DNA from: Methylococcales bacterium
GTDB taxonomy: Bacteria > Pseudomonadota > Gammaproteobacteria > Methylococcales > Methylomonadaceae
Length of the DNA stretch: 51,661 nucleotides
Assembly: GCA_028715725.1 (NCBI GenBank)
Contig: JAQURG010000022.1
Span: forward strand, 1-51,661
Reading direction: 5' to 3'
Shown: positions 8,679 through 16,617 of the stretch, one piece after another
How positions within the stretch are numbered: the first letter of the stretch is position 1
Layout of the letters: each line of letters begins with the position of its first letter
The notes under the pieces: model-generated
What the model was told of the DNA's origin: nothing
Databases searched by the model: none
What the model saw: only the letters and a program-made list of their open reading frames with translations
Position numbers and translations under genes: made by a program

Positions 8679-9935
8679 ATGAATCTTACCGAGTTAAAAC
8701 TAAAACAAATCAGTGAAGTTATTGAAATCGCCGAGTCCCTTGGGCTTGAAAACGTTGCCAGATCGCGTAAGCAGGATTTGATTTTTGCTATCCTGAAGAA
8801 GCAGGCAAAAGCCGGCGACGATATTTCCGGCGATGGCGTTCTGGAAATTTTACAGGATGGTTTTGGTTTTTTACGAACGCCGGGTTGCTCTTATTTGGCA
8901 GGTCCTGACGATATTTATGTATCACCCAGCCAAATCAGACGATTTTCTTTAAAAACAGGCGACACGATTAGCGGAAAGATCAGGCCCCCTAAAGATAATG
9001 AGCGTTATTTTGCAATGCTCAAAGTCGATCAGATCAATTTCGAACCTCCCGAAAACACCAAAAACAAAATTACCTTTTCAAATCTGACCCCCCTGTTTGC
9101 CAAACAACGGTTTGTTCTTGAACAAGGCAATGGCACCAGCGAAGATTTAACCGGCAGAATAATTGATTTAATCGCCCCTATCGGCAAAGGCCAGCGTGGT
9201 TTGATTGTATCTCCGCCAAAAGCGGGCAAGACCATGATACTGCAAAGTCTGGCGCAGGCAATCGCCGATAAGAATCCCGAATGCTACCTGATTGTGTTGT
9301 TAATCGATGAACGTCCCGAAGAAGTGACCGAAATGGAGCGCTGCGTACGCGGTGAAGTGATTTCCAGCACCTTTGATGAACCCGCGACCCGGCATGTGCA
9401 AGTTGCAGAAATGGTTATCGAAAAGGCGCGCCGTCTGGTCGAACATAAACACGACGTGGTCATTTTGTTAGACTCGATCACCCGGTTAGCACGCGCTTAC
9501 AATACCGTCGTGCCTTCTTCAGGCAAAATCTTAACCGGTGGCGTTGACGCCAATGCCCTGGAAAAACCGAAACGTTTCTTCGGAGCGGCGCGTAATATAG
9601 AAGAAGGCGGCAGCTTGACGATTATTGCGACCGCACTGGTTGATACCGGATCACGAATGGATGAAGTGATCTACGAAGAATTCAAAGGCACCGGCAATAT
9701 GGAATTGCATGTGGATAGAAAAATTGCCGAAAAACGGATTTACCCCGCGATTAACATCAATCGTTCGGGAACCCGCCGCGAAGAATATCTGGTTGATCCC
9801 GATACCCTGCAAAAAACCTGGATACTGCGCAAGATCCTTCAGCCCATGGATGAAACGGCCGCATCTGAATTTCTGATTGGCAAATTAAAAGACTTCAAAA
9901 CCAACGCCGAATTTTTTGATTCCATGAAGCGTTAA
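8679..9935 (+). CDS. rho: Transcription termination factor Rho
   Basis: This 418-residue protein is almost the same length as E. coli Rho (419). The N-terminal Rho-N helical domain (residues 1-45) is followed by the cold-shock-like RNA-binding domain (about 50-125; [16 protein letters not shown] and [10 protein letters not shown]) and the RecA-type ATPase domain. P-loop residues SPPKAGKTM lie near 178, and Walker [10 protein letters not shown] and the Q/R-loop region [17 protein letters not shown] are present. Rho is a hexameric RNA translocase that ends transcription. The 185-base leader after trxA may serve autoregulation, as is known for rho. A gene for its inhibitor Rof lies 6 kb downstream. 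Confidence 0.96.
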   Translation: MNLTELKLKQISEVIEIAESLGLENVARSRKQDLIFAILKKQAKAGDDISGDGVLEILQDGFGFLRTPGCSYLAGPDDIYVSPSQIRRFSLKTGDTISGKIRPPKDNERYFAMLKVDQINFEPPENTKNKITFSNLTPLFAKQRFVLEQGNGTSEDLTGRIIDLIAPIGKGQRGLIVSPPKAGKTMILQSLAQAIADKNPECYLIVLLIDERPEEVTEMERCVRGEVISSTFDEPATRHVQVAEMVIEKARRLVEHKHDVVILLDSITRLARAYNTVVPSSGKILTGGVDANALEKPKRFFGAARNIEEGGSLTIIATALVDTGSRMDEVIYEEFKGTGNMELHVDRKIAEKRIYPAININRSGTRREEYLVDPDTLQKTWILRKILQPMDETAASEFLIGKLKDFKTNAEFFDSMKR

Positions 9936-10567
9936 AAAACACAGCATCATTTCCCGGCATGGACTGCCGGAACCCGAATCACAGGGGTGTGATCTGTACT
10001 TCAGGACAAGTTGAAATGAACACATGCCCTAACCCGCCGTAAAACCCGACTCTCTATTTGTTGCCAGCCATTTCCATCTACCGCATCCATGCGCACGTTA
10101 CCCCGATTCTGTCGTCCACCCGGACGCAATTTCATTTTCTATATTTTTGACCCTACAAGTTTTTCAATTTCGGCAGATTAATAATCTGATGAATTTGCCG
10201 CTTCATTTCAGCAACTCCAGGTTTAAATAAATATCAAAATAGCGTCTGAATATCTCTCTGTCGCGTTTATTGTTGGGCACGCTATTTAAACCGCATCGAT
10301 GACCTGAAAAATTCCTTAATTTAATAACAAAAAAGACTTGCAAAAAAACTGCACCTTAAAAAACAAGCACCTGAAAAAGCTTTTTTTGGACGTTTTTTTT
10401 CAGCGGAAAAATTTATTGTTTTTTCAAAAAAACACTATATATTGTGTTTCAACAATAAAAAATATCTATATATAGATGTAAGCCCGCATTCGCCCTAAAA
10501 AACCTAAGGTGCTGATTTACGGTTTATTTCTACTTCTTCTACCACTTTCAGTCAGGGAATATTATCA
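9936..10567. other. 632-base non-coding region between rho and nrdJ
   Basis: No gene was found on either strand. A small hairpin (CCGGCA/TGCCGG, about 9954-9970) follows rho. The rightmost 250 bases become very A/T-rich and contain the NrdR boxes listed separately. I looked for a cobalamin riboswitch (B12 box and conserved core) because the next gene is B12-dependent and did not find one. Confidence 0.6.
10432..10478 (+). promoter_or_regulatory. Tandem NrdR boxes upstream of nrdJ
   Basis: Box 1 is ACACTATATATTGTGT (10432-10447), an essentially perfect NrdR box. Box 2 is the perfect palindrome ATCTATATATAGAT (10464-10477). Their centres are 31 bases apart, about three helical turns, which is the spacing expected for NrdR sites upstream of ribonucleotide reductase genes. 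NrdR represses nrd genes in response to the ATP/dATP state. The nrdR gene itself is not in the window. Confidence 0.85.
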
Positions 10568-12718
10568 ATGTCAGCGCAACTTCATGTCATCTTCAATACC
10601 GTTACCGAAATTCCTTTTCAGGATGCTTCAATGGATATTTGGGACTCAAAGTATCGCTTGAAAACCAAAGATGGCGTAGCGATTGACGCCACTATTGATG
10701 ACACCTATCAGCGCGTTGCCAGAGCGCTTTCCCAAGTGGAGAAAGGAACGAATAAACAGGAACAATGTTACAAGGATTTTCTATGGGCTTTGCGTCAGGG
10801 CGTTATTCCGGCAGGCAGGATTATTTCCAATGCCGGCGCGCTGGAACATAAACCGTCGACATCGACCATTAATTGCACAGTGTCCGGAACCATCGCCGAT
10901 TCCATGGACGATATTCTTGGCAAAGTGCACGAGGCAGGCCTTACGCTAAAAGCGGGCTGCGGCATCGGTTATGAGTTTTCCACCCTGAGACCTAAGGATG
11001 CCTATGTGTCAGGCGCAGGCGCCTACACATCCGGCCCGCTTTCGTTCATGGATATCTATGACAAGATGTGTTTTACCGTCTCATCTGCGGGCGGAAGGCG
11101 CGGCGCGCAAATGGCCACTTTTGATATTGGCCATCCCGATGTCGTGGAGTTCATCCGCGCCAAGCGCGAAAATGGCCGCTTGCGTCAATTTAACCTGTCG
11201 CTGTTGATTACGACAGAGTTTATGAACGCAGTCAAAAATGACCAGCCCTGGCCGCTGTCATTTCCTGTGACCGAAAAAGAGGTCAAACTGGATAAGCTGG
11301 ACTTAAGCGACAGCGCACAAATGATCTGGCGTGAGCTCCCCGTTAAAGACGGCTATGTCGTTAATAACGATGGCCTGATAGCCTGCAAAATTTCTAAAAT
11401 CATCCCGGCGCGCCGCTTGTGGGATATCATCATGAGTTCCACTTACGACTATGCCGAGCCTGGATTTATCCTGATCGACAAAGTTAACGAGATGAATAAT
11501 AACTGGTTTTGTGAAAAAATTCGCGCCACGAATCCTTGCGGAGAACAGCCCCTGCCTCCTTATGGCAGCTGCTTGCTGGGCTCCATTAACCTGACCCGTT
11601 TCGTTAAAAAACCTTTCACCAGCGACGTGCATTTTGATTGGGAAACTTACCGCAAAGCTATCCGGATTTTTACCCGTATGCTGGATAACGTCGTCGAAAT
11701 CAATGGCCTGCCCTTGCCTCAACAGCGGGAGGAAATCATCAGCAAACGCCGCCACGGCATGGGCTATCTGGGACTGGGCTCAACCGTCACCATGCTGGGC
11801 ATGAAATACGGCGATGAATCTTCACTGCAATTTACCGTAGAAGTCACCAAAATTTTAGCCATAGAAGGCTGGAAAGCCGGCTTGTCTCTGGCTAAAGAAA
11901 AAGGCCCCGCACCCATTATGGAGCAGATGTTTACTGTCAGCGGTGAAATGCTGCACAAGCGTCCTGAAATGATTGCCGATGGTTATAAAATAGGCGACCA
12001 GATTCCAGGCAAAGTATTGCATGCCAAATACAGCCGCTACATGCAGAAACTGGCTAAAGAAGAACCGGCCCTGATTGCCGAACTGGTTGAAACCGGCGCG
12101 CGCTTCACGCACCACAGCTCTATTGCGCCGACCGGCACTATTTCCCTGTCGTTGGCCAATAACGCCAGCAACGGCATCGAGCCGAGCTTTGCCCATCATT
12201 ATTCCCGCAATGTGATCCGTGCAGGCAAAAAATCCAAAGAGAAAATCGATGTCTTTTCTTTTGAGCTACTGGCTTATCGCGAAATGATAAACCCCGGCGC
12301 CATGCCCTACAGTGAAGACCCTGAGCAAAAACTGCCGGATTACTTTATTGCGGCTGACGATGTCAGCCCGAAGCAACATGTTGATATTCAGGCCGCAGCG
12401 CAAAAATGGATAGATTCTTCAATCTCCAAAACCGCTAATGTGCCTACTGACTTTCCTTATGAAGATTTCAAGTCTATTTATGAATATGCCTATGACAAAG
12501 GCCTGAAAGGCTGCACGACCTTCCGATTTAACCCTGAGGTCTTCCAGGGCGTGCTGGTCAAGGAATCCGACCTGGAAAACACCACCTATCAGTTTATGCT
12601 GGAAGACGGGCACGTAGTTGAATACAAGGGCAATGAAGAAGTGGAGTACGACGGCGAGATCCATACCGCCGCCAACCTGTTTGATGCGCTGAAAGAGGGG
12701 TATTACGGTAAGTTTTGA
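10568..12718 (+). CDS. nrdJ: Adenosylcobalamin-dependent (class II) ribonucleotide reductase, catalytic part NrdJa
   Basis: This 716-residue class II reductase converts ribonucleotides to deoxyribonucleotides without oxygen or an NrdB subunit, using adenosylcobalamin to make the thiyl radical. Visible motifs are the barrel cysteine STINCTVSG (Cys103), AGCGIGYEFS, SSAGGRRGAQM, the finger-loop NPCGEQPLPPYGSCLLG with the radical Cys near 324 and Glu326, and the phosphate-binding APTGTISL. The C-terminal redox cysteines are absent here and lie on the next gene, as in the split NrdJa/NrdJb enzyme of Pseudomonas aeruginosa. Two NrdR boxes sit about 100 bases upstream. AGGGAA precedes the ATG. Confidence 0.92.
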   Translation: MSAQLHVIFNTVTEIPFQDASMDIWDSKYRLKTKDGVAIDATIDDTYQRVARALSQVEKGTNKQEQCYKDFLWALRQGVIPAGRIISNAGALEHKPSTSTINCTVSGTIADSMDDILGKVHEAGLTLKAGCGIGYEFSTLRPKDAYVSGAGAYTSGPLSFMDIYDKMCFTVSSAGGRRGAQMATFDIGHPDVVEFIRAKRENGRLRQFNLSLLITTEFMNAVKNDQPWPLSFPVTEKEVKLDKLDLSDSAQMIWRELPVKDGYVVNNDGLIACKISKIIPARRLWDIIMSSTYDYAEPGFILIDKVNEMNNNWFCEKIRATNPCGEQPLPPYGSCLLGSINLTRFVKKPFTSDVHFDWETYRKAIRIFTRMLDNVVEINGLPLPQQREEIISKRRHGMGYLGLGSTVTMLGMKYGDESSLQFTVEVTKILAIEGWKAGLSLAKEKGPAPIMEQMFTVSGEMLHKRPEMIADGYKIGDQIPGKVLHAKYSRYMQKLAKEEPALIAELVETGARFTHHSSIAPTGTISLSLANNASNGIEPSFAHHYSRNVIRAGKKSKEKIDVFSFELLAYREMINPGAMPYSEDPEQKLPDYFIAADDVSPKQHVDIQAAAQKWIDSSISKTANVPTDFPYEDFKSIYEYAYDKGLKGCTTFRFNPEVFQGVLVKESDLENTTYQFMLEDGHVVEYKGNEEVEYDGEIHTAANLFDALKEGYYGKF

Positions 12719-12731
12719 TTGATCAGATGCT

Positions 12732-12774
12732 GCTCTATTATTCCTCTCCCGTCGAGAGGGAACCAAAATAGAGC
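12732..12774 (+). other. Long hairpin between nrdJa and nrdJb
   Basis: GCTCTATT (12732-12739) pairs with AATAGAGC (12767-12774), and inside this CCTCTC (12743-12748) pairs with GAGAGG (12754-12759). It lies in the 104-base gap separating the two halves of the reductase and has no T-run. It could set the ratio of the two subunits by stabilising or processing the mRNA. Confidence 0.55.
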
Positions 12775-12822
12775 GAATCAGCCTAAATAATCTACAGCCT
12801 TAATACTAAACAGAGACACAAC

Positions 12823-13497
12823 ATGACACATAAAATTGCAAAAAAAATCATCAGCTACAGAGTGCTGGTCAAGGACAATGCCGAACCGGCCAAGCAGGAG
12901 CAGCAGCCTTCACTGGAAAGCATGCACGAGAAAGTCGAGCGTCCCGAAGTGCTGCTCGGCTCCACCTATAAAATAAAAACGCCGCAGTCGGAACATGCGC
13001 TGTACATTACCATTAACGATATGGTCCTGAACATGGGCACCGCCCACGAAGAGCGCCGCCCTTATGAAATCTTCATCAACTCCAAAAACATGGAGCATTT
13101 CCAGTGGGTGCTGGCGCTGACCCGGGTTATCTCGGCGGTATTCCGCAAAGGCGGCGATGCCTGCTTCCTGGTCGAAGAGATGAAAGCGGTATTCGATCCG
13201 CGCGGCGGCTATTTCAAAAAAGGCGGCGTCTTCATGCCGTCTCTGGTCGCCGAAATCGGCTACGCCATCGAATCGCATTTAAAACACATCGGCATGATCA
13301 AGCCGGATGGGATGACCGACCACCAGAAAAAGTTTCTTGCCGAAAAACGCCGCGAATTTGAAGCTCTGCATGGCAAATCCGATGCGCAATCGTTTCCCGA
13401 AAAAGCCGTGCTGTGCAACAAGTGCAGCACCAAAGCCATGGTATTGATGGATGGGTGTATGACTTGCTTGAATTGCGGAGAATCTAAGTGTGGGTGA
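12823..13497 (+). CDS. nrdJb: Class II ribonucleotide reductase small component NrdJb
   Basis: This 224-residue partner of the class II reductase has a TSCPD-like middle region (about 55-160, with RPYEIFINSKN, FRKGGDACFLVEEMKAVFDPRGGYF) and a C-terminal cysteine-rich tail, CNKCSTKA then CMTCLNCGESKCG. In the split enzymes of gammaproteobacteria this subunit supplies the C-terminal region that carries the re-reducing thiols and a likely zinc site. It lies 104 bases after nrdJa and would be co-transcribed. The last 90 bases of the gene are repeated at 14087-14178, so this copy is the parent of a partial duplication. ATG start. Confidence 0.85.
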   Translation: MTHKIAKKIISYRVLVKDNAEPAKQEQQPSLESMHEKVERPEVLLGSTYKIKTPQSEHALYITINDMVLNMGTAHEERRPYEIFINSKNMEHFQWVLALTRVISAVFRKGGDACFLVEEMKAVFDPRGGYFKKGGVFMPSLVAEIGYAIESHLKHIGMIKPDGMTDHQKKFLAEKRREFEALHGKSDAQSFPEKAVLCNKCSTKAMVLMDGCMTCLNCGESKCG

Positions 13498-13597
13498 TTC
13501 GTAGGGCGGATGCCGATAGGCGATCCGCCATCTCGAAGCCATTATACGGTGATGCTGCTACGCGGCGGAATCACTGACGCGTTCCACCTTACGTATT
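13406..13597 (+). repeat. Direct repeat copy 1: nrdJb tail plus palindromic element
   Basis: This 192-base stretch matches 14087-14270 closely. It comprises the last 92 bases of nrdJb and a downstream element (13501-13597) starting GTAGGGCGGATG and ending CCACCTTACG. The latter has the inverted-end design of small non-autonomous repeats seen many times per genome in such bacteria. The two copies flank a two-gene module. Confidence 0.8.
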
Positions 13598-13676
13598 AAG
13601 ATATTTCAAATGATCCAATTATAGTACAGTGAAGAACGAAATACCCACGACGGATTATTTTCGTAATGATGTTTTA

Positions 13677-13871
13677 ATGAAGCGCCCCTACATTCAATTG
13701 ACTTGGTGTCAAGCCGCAATATTAAATCCAGTGCATCGCGAAATCCAGGACGACGGGCGAATCCGGCATTGGATATTTGTGTCTGAGTTGAATAAATATT
13801 TACGTGTAGTAACCTTGGAAGACGGTATAACAATACATAACGCCTTTCCTGACAGGAGATTTAAACCATGA
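13677..13871 (+). CDS. Small protein paired with DUF2283, possible toxin-antitoxin partner
   Basis: This is a 64-residue basic protein (from ATG at 13677; GTG at 13629 would give 80 residues). The sequence has DGRIRHWIFVSEL, then YLRVVTLEDGITIHNAFPDRRF. Small proteins with this LRVV..DG.TIHNAF.DR signature are commonly encoded directly before DUF2283 proteins. The stop overlaps the next ATG in an ATGA arrangement, so the two are translationally coupled. A toxin role is a guess from this pairing. The pair lies between two copies of a repeat, which suggests recent insertion. Confidence 0.6.
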   Translation: MKRPYIQLTWCQAAILNPVHREIQDDGRIRHWIFVSELNKYLRVVTLEDGITIHNAFPDRRFKP

Positions 13872-14083
13872 AACTGAGCTACGACCAGGCAACAGATTCC
13901 TTATATATCCATTTGGCAGATAGACCATCGGTCAATTCCGATGAAGTGGCCGACGGCGTCGTGCTGGATTTTGACGTTAACGGCGCCTTAGTAGGGATTG
14001 ATGTGCAACATGCCAGCCTTAAGGCTGATATTCATTCCGTGGTCATGTCGCATTTGCCTTTAACGAATTTGCAGGCGGCATAA
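13868..14083 (+). CDS. DUF2283-family protein
   Basis: This 71-residue DUF2283 protein contains the family signature YDQATDSLYIHLAD near the N-terminus, then DGVVLDFDVNGALVGIDVQHAS. The ATG overlaps the stop of the upstream small gene, and AGGAG at 13853-13857 serves it. DUF2283 genes are often the second member of two-gene modules regarded as toxin-antitoxin-like, but biochemical function is not established to my knowledge. Located inside the module bounded by duplicated nrdJb tails. Confidence 0.8.
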   Translation: MKLSYDQATDSLYIHLADRPSVNSDEVADGVVLDFDVNGALVGIDVQHASLKADIHSVVMSHLPLTNLQAA

Positions 14084-14086
14084 TAC

Positions 14087-14178
14087 CCGTGCTCTGCAAC
14101 AAGCACAGCACCAAGGCAGGGGTATTGATGGATGGTTGCATGACTTGCTTGAATTGCGGGGAGAGCAAGTGCGGGTGA
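14087..14178 (+). pseudogene. Duplicated 3' end of nrdJb, no start
   Basis: In frame this encodes VLCNKHSTKAGVLMDGCM then TCLNCGESKCG and a stop, matching the last 29 residues of NrdJb at 13407-13497 with a Cys-to-His change in CNKC (CNKH here). It has no start codon of its own and follows directly after the DUF2283 gene. It is a non-functional copy produced when the flanking segment was duplicated. Confidence 0.85.
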
Positions 14179-14270
14179 TTCGTAGGGCGGATGCCGATAG
14201 GCGATCCGCCATTTCGAAGCCATCATGCGATCGTGCGGTGGAACCACTGACGCGTTCCGCCTTACGTATT
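14087..14270 (+). repeat. Direct repeat copy 2: nrdJb tail plus palindromic element
   Basis: This is the second copy of 13406-13597. The gene-tail part is about 88 percent identical by eye, and the following element (14182-14270) is shortened by a few bases in the middle but keeps both ends (GTAGGGCGGATG and CGCCTTACG). Confidence 0.8.
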
Positions 14271-14350
14271 TAGGCAAAATTGCCCGAATAACCGGGTAAT
14301 ATCAACCTATCAAGCAGATTTGCCTGATAATCAATAGTCAGGTTTATTAA

Positions 14351-14635
14351 ATGAAATACATAGCAGTTATAATCATCTTTTTTCTTATTAGTGGTTGCGA
14401 AAGCACTAGTTTTAGCGGTGTTAAGAGCGCAAGTGGAGAAACACCAGTTAAATATGTAATTTGCTCTCAAGGAGAAACCAATTGTTTTGTGGCCGCTAGA
14501 TTCAAAAACCTTGATGGATGTCAAAGTCATAAGGATTGGGCAGATATGCTGTGTGACAAAATGTCTACCCCAGGGCAGATGACATGCACACAAGACAATG
14601 GTCCAAAAATAGGCGTTGCCTACTGTACTTTTTAA
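14351..14635 (+). CDS. Small predicted lipoprotein
   Basis: This 94-residue protein has a clear lipoprotein signal: MKYIAVIIIFFLISGC, with lipobox LISGC and the acylated Cys at residue 16. The mature part is about 79 residues with five further cysteines, suggesting disulfides in the periplasm. No family recognised. A 60-base attC-like site begins 7 bases after its stop, so the gene may have been carried as a gene cassette. An overlapping minus-strand ORF (14270-14659) is judged a shadow. Confidence 0.6.
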   Translation: MKYIAVIIIFFLISGCESTSFSGVKSASGETPVKYVICSQGETNCFVAARFKNLDGCQSHKDWADMLCDKMSTPGQMTCTQDNGPKIGVAYCTF

Positions 14636-14641
14636 TGGAAA

Positions 14642-14701
14642 ACCTAAACCATCATTCAAACGCGACGTGCTAAAGCGCGCCCTTTAATTCAAACATTAGG
14701 C
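14642..14701 (+). other. attC-like site (59-base-element type)
   Basis: The 60-base segment begins ACCTAAA and ends ATTAGGC, giving complementary ends (CCTAA/TTAGG). It contains two internal ATTCAAAC motifs (14652-14659 and 14688-14695) and a central CGCG-rich arm. Order, size and the TTAATTCAAAC..TTAGGC right end resemble integron attC sites. The terminal core GTTAGGC is imperfect (ATTAGGC), so activity is doubtful. Confidence 0.45.
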
Positions 14702-14708
14702 CCTTCGC

Positions 14709-15377
14709 GTGTCCAGTCTCTACAAGTATCTTCCCTCAAAATACGTTGAAGCCCTGGTTCGTGACGGCGCAGTTCTGTTTCGCTCCCTGTCGTACTTCCG
14801 TGACTACGAAGACGCTCAAGTACGAGGCGACGAGTTTGAGGGTACAAGGCTCCATCACCCTCAGAATGGGCTTGAGATCACGCTCACTGCAACACAGCAG
14901 AAGGTCGTCCTACCTCATTCCTTCGAGTCGTCCGCGAACGAGGACGACATATTCGTCTTCTGCCTCAGCACAGTTCTCAGCGCGGATCTCGCCGCCCAAT
15001 TTCAGGCGAGCGCGTGTGTCGAAATCTGCAACCCTAGCAGGCTCATCGCAGGCGTTCGCGGCGCCCTGTTGCGACGACCTTCAATCAAAAACAAGATGCT
15101 CGTCCATGGCGAGGTCAAGTACTACACACCAGACCAACCACCAATCATCGACTGGGCGCTCCCGGAGAGAATTGCGATGTCAAAACTCAGCGTCTACATT
15201 CCGCAGCAAGAGTACCGCATTGCCTTCGCGGCCAATGACGCATTCCGCTTCGAGAACACCCGCCTTCGCCTCGTATCGCCAGGTGCACATAGGATACGGC
15301 GAGCAATGTCACATCCGGCCCGCCTTTTTAAACTCGGTAGTCTCGCGAAGCTGTGCAAAGTCCATCACTTCGGCTGA
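14709..15377 (+). CDS. Hypothetical protein, gene-cassette-like, possibly DUF2971
   Basis: This 222-residue ORF starts with GTG only 7 bases after the attC-like site, the tight spacing seen in integron cassettes. The N-terminus (LYKYLPSKYVEALVRDGAVLFRSLSYFRDYED) resembles DUF2971-type proteins, which often begin with a KY..a....i....l.fs....FND-like segment. No catalytic motif recognised. GC content is clearly higher than in flanking genes (about 55-57 percent by eye), and codon use differs, indicating foreign origin. A longer alternate-frame ORF (14746-15387) is rejected because it is arginine/serine rich without family resemblance. Confidence 0.6.
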   Translation: MSSLYKYLPSKYVEALVRDGAVLFRSLSYFRDYEDAQVRGDEFEGTRLHHPQNGLEITLTATQQKVVLPHSFESSANEDDIFVFCLSTVLSADLAAQFQASACVEICNPSRLIAGVRGALLRRPSIKNKMLVHGEVKYYTPDQPPIIDWALPERIAMSKLSVYIPQQEYRIAFAANDAFRFENTRLRLVSPGAHRIRRAMSHPARLFKLGSLAKLCKVHHFG

Positions 15378-15979
15378 AAGTATATAGCACGTAGATTGAT
15401 GATACGCGTTCGTTCCTCACTCACTTTGGTGCTATAAAGTACACCGAGCCATGTAGGGTATGCGCCGCATACCTTTTTGGGGTATGCTTTAACGGAGCAT
15501 TTTGAAAATGGTACGCGATGCGTACCTTACCGATCTGCGAGTTTCATTCCGTATGCCGCGCCGAGTACCGGAGCTTTCGCCGGAACAAATCGGCAGGATA
15601 GCCGATTTGCATGCGCAGCACGCAAAGGGCGAGGCACATGGATGTGGCGAGTGATAAGCCCTTAGGGGCGCTGCATGCAGTGCGTTGCCAGAGGGCCAGG
15701 GACGGTCCTTCTCAAGCGGGACGGGGTTTGCAACCCCGGCCCTAACGTTTCTTCGATCTTTGATCTCTGCGATTACATTTAACCAACACCAAACGTTTCG
15801 GTCGGGGCAACATACCCCGACCTGCTTTGTTGAATGCAGCTCAAGCTCGGGCTTGGGTATCAGGTTTAGAACAAATTGTACGGTAATATGTTTGACCCGT
15901 GTCGTTAAGAGTGTTATTTTCGGGTTTGTCGGGGATACAATTGTCCAATCTCATAACTTCGTCTGAATGGAGAAGAGTC
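15378..15979. repeat. Non-coding region with a cluster of palindromic repeats
   Basis: No convincing gene was found. At least five hairpins occur: GGTATGCG/CGCATACC (15457-15473), GGTACGC/GCGTACC (15510-15526), AAATCGGC/GCCGATTT (15587-15608), CGGGGTT/AACCCCG (15722-15738) and GTCGGGG/CCCCGAC (15801-15821). They look like interspersed REP-like units piled between an accessory gene and rof. Confidence 0.6.
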
Positions 15980-16234
15980 ATGAACCAACCTACTATATCC
16001 TGTGATCTTCACGATTACGTTGAACTCGCCTGCATGCATGGCTATCGGGTAAGGCTGACATTAAAAAACCATGAAATTCTTGAAGGCAAGGCACTTGATA
16101 CACTTACCACCGCTGAAAAACAGGAATACCTGATTATCGGTATTGGACATGAACAGTCGCGGGTCGAATTAAACCAGCTCAGGAAAATGGAGGTTCTTAC
16201 GTCCAATGCCAAGTTTAACGAAGTCTCCTTTTAA
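15980..16234 (+). CDS. rof: Rho inhibitor Rof (YaeO family)
   Basis: This 84-residue protein matches the Rof/YaeO family: ISCDLHDYVELACMHGYRVRLTLK then a beta-rich Sm-like fold ending with a short tail. The family core (CDDYD.LELAC, then L.L.DG..L.AKA.D....) is recognisable. E. coli Rof binds Rho and blocks its primary RNA site, reducing termination. The start is ATG at 15980, with GGAG 7-11 bases upstream (AATGGAGAAGAGTC); an upstream TTG at 15899 is less likely. The rho gene lies 6 kb away on the same strand. Confidence 0.8.
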   Translation: MNQPTISCDLHDYVELACMHGYRVRLTLKNHEILEGKALDTLTTAEKQEYLIIGIGHEQSRVELNQLRKMEVLTSNAKFNEVSF

Positions 16235-16270
16235 ACCTGTAAAACACAATGTAAATACGTGGAGCCTTGC

Positions 16271-16305
16271 AAAAATATCCCCCTGGATGGGGGATATTGA
16301 TAATG
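16271..16305. terminator. Hairpin downstream of rof
   Basis: ATATCCCC pairs with GGGGATAT around 16275-16299, forming a strong stem. It lies between convergent rof and the minus-strand gene ending at 16357. The T-run is weak. Confidence 0.4.
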
Positions 16306-16356
16306 GTAGGAACTTCTCTCTCGCAGGAGAGGGAATAATATTGGTAAGAAAAAATA

Positions 16357-16617
16357 TTAGCAGGATAAGTTATGCCATTTATTGGGCTTCATTTTCAATG
16401 CCGCTTGAATATCCTGAGTGAAAAAACGTTCCAGCCCCCGACCCAGCCTTTGCGACAATGCCGGCACAGCCTCATCTTTTTGCAAAAACACCACTGGTTC
16501 GCGGCCCTTGCGGTATTTAGCCAAAGCTTTCCTGGCGGCCGCGCAGAGATAGCATTCTGTGCCTTCAGGAAGCGTTTTGTTTAAATCGCGCACCATGTGG
16601 GGAGTTAATTTATTCAT
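16357..16617 (-). CDS. Conserved-looking hypothetical protein
   Basis: This 86-residue basic protein has one CYLC motif (residues 22-25) and no membrane segment or signal. I do not recognise the family. It is supported as a real gene by a strong ribosome site on the minus strand (AAGGAGGGTGCTATG), one of the best in the window. It is transcribed toward rof. A plus-strand ORF over the same bases (16372-16584) has no such site. Confidence 0.6.
   Translation of the reverse strand: MNKLTPHMVRDLNKTLPEGTECYLCAAARKALAKYRKGREPVVFLQKDEAVPALSQRLGRGLERFFTQDIQAALKMKPNKWHNLSC

Noticed and set aside
9936-10567. Cobalamin riboswitch before nrdJ
   Set aside because: Expected from the biology but neither a B12 box nor the conserved core is visible; NrdR boxes explain the regulation instead.
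14270-14659. 129-residue minus-strand ORF opposite the lipoprotein gene
   Set aside because: The plus strand has a clear lipoprotein signal and lipobox; the minus ORF has no ribosome site or domain.
14746-15387. 213-residue alternate frame of the cassette-like gene
   Set aside because: Serine/arginine-rich composition of a GC-skewed shadow frame; the 14709 frame has a normal composition and the right spacing from the attC-like site.
16206-16421. 71-residue ORF overlapping rof and the next gene
   Set aside because: Overlaps rof in another frame, spans a hairpin and has no domain.
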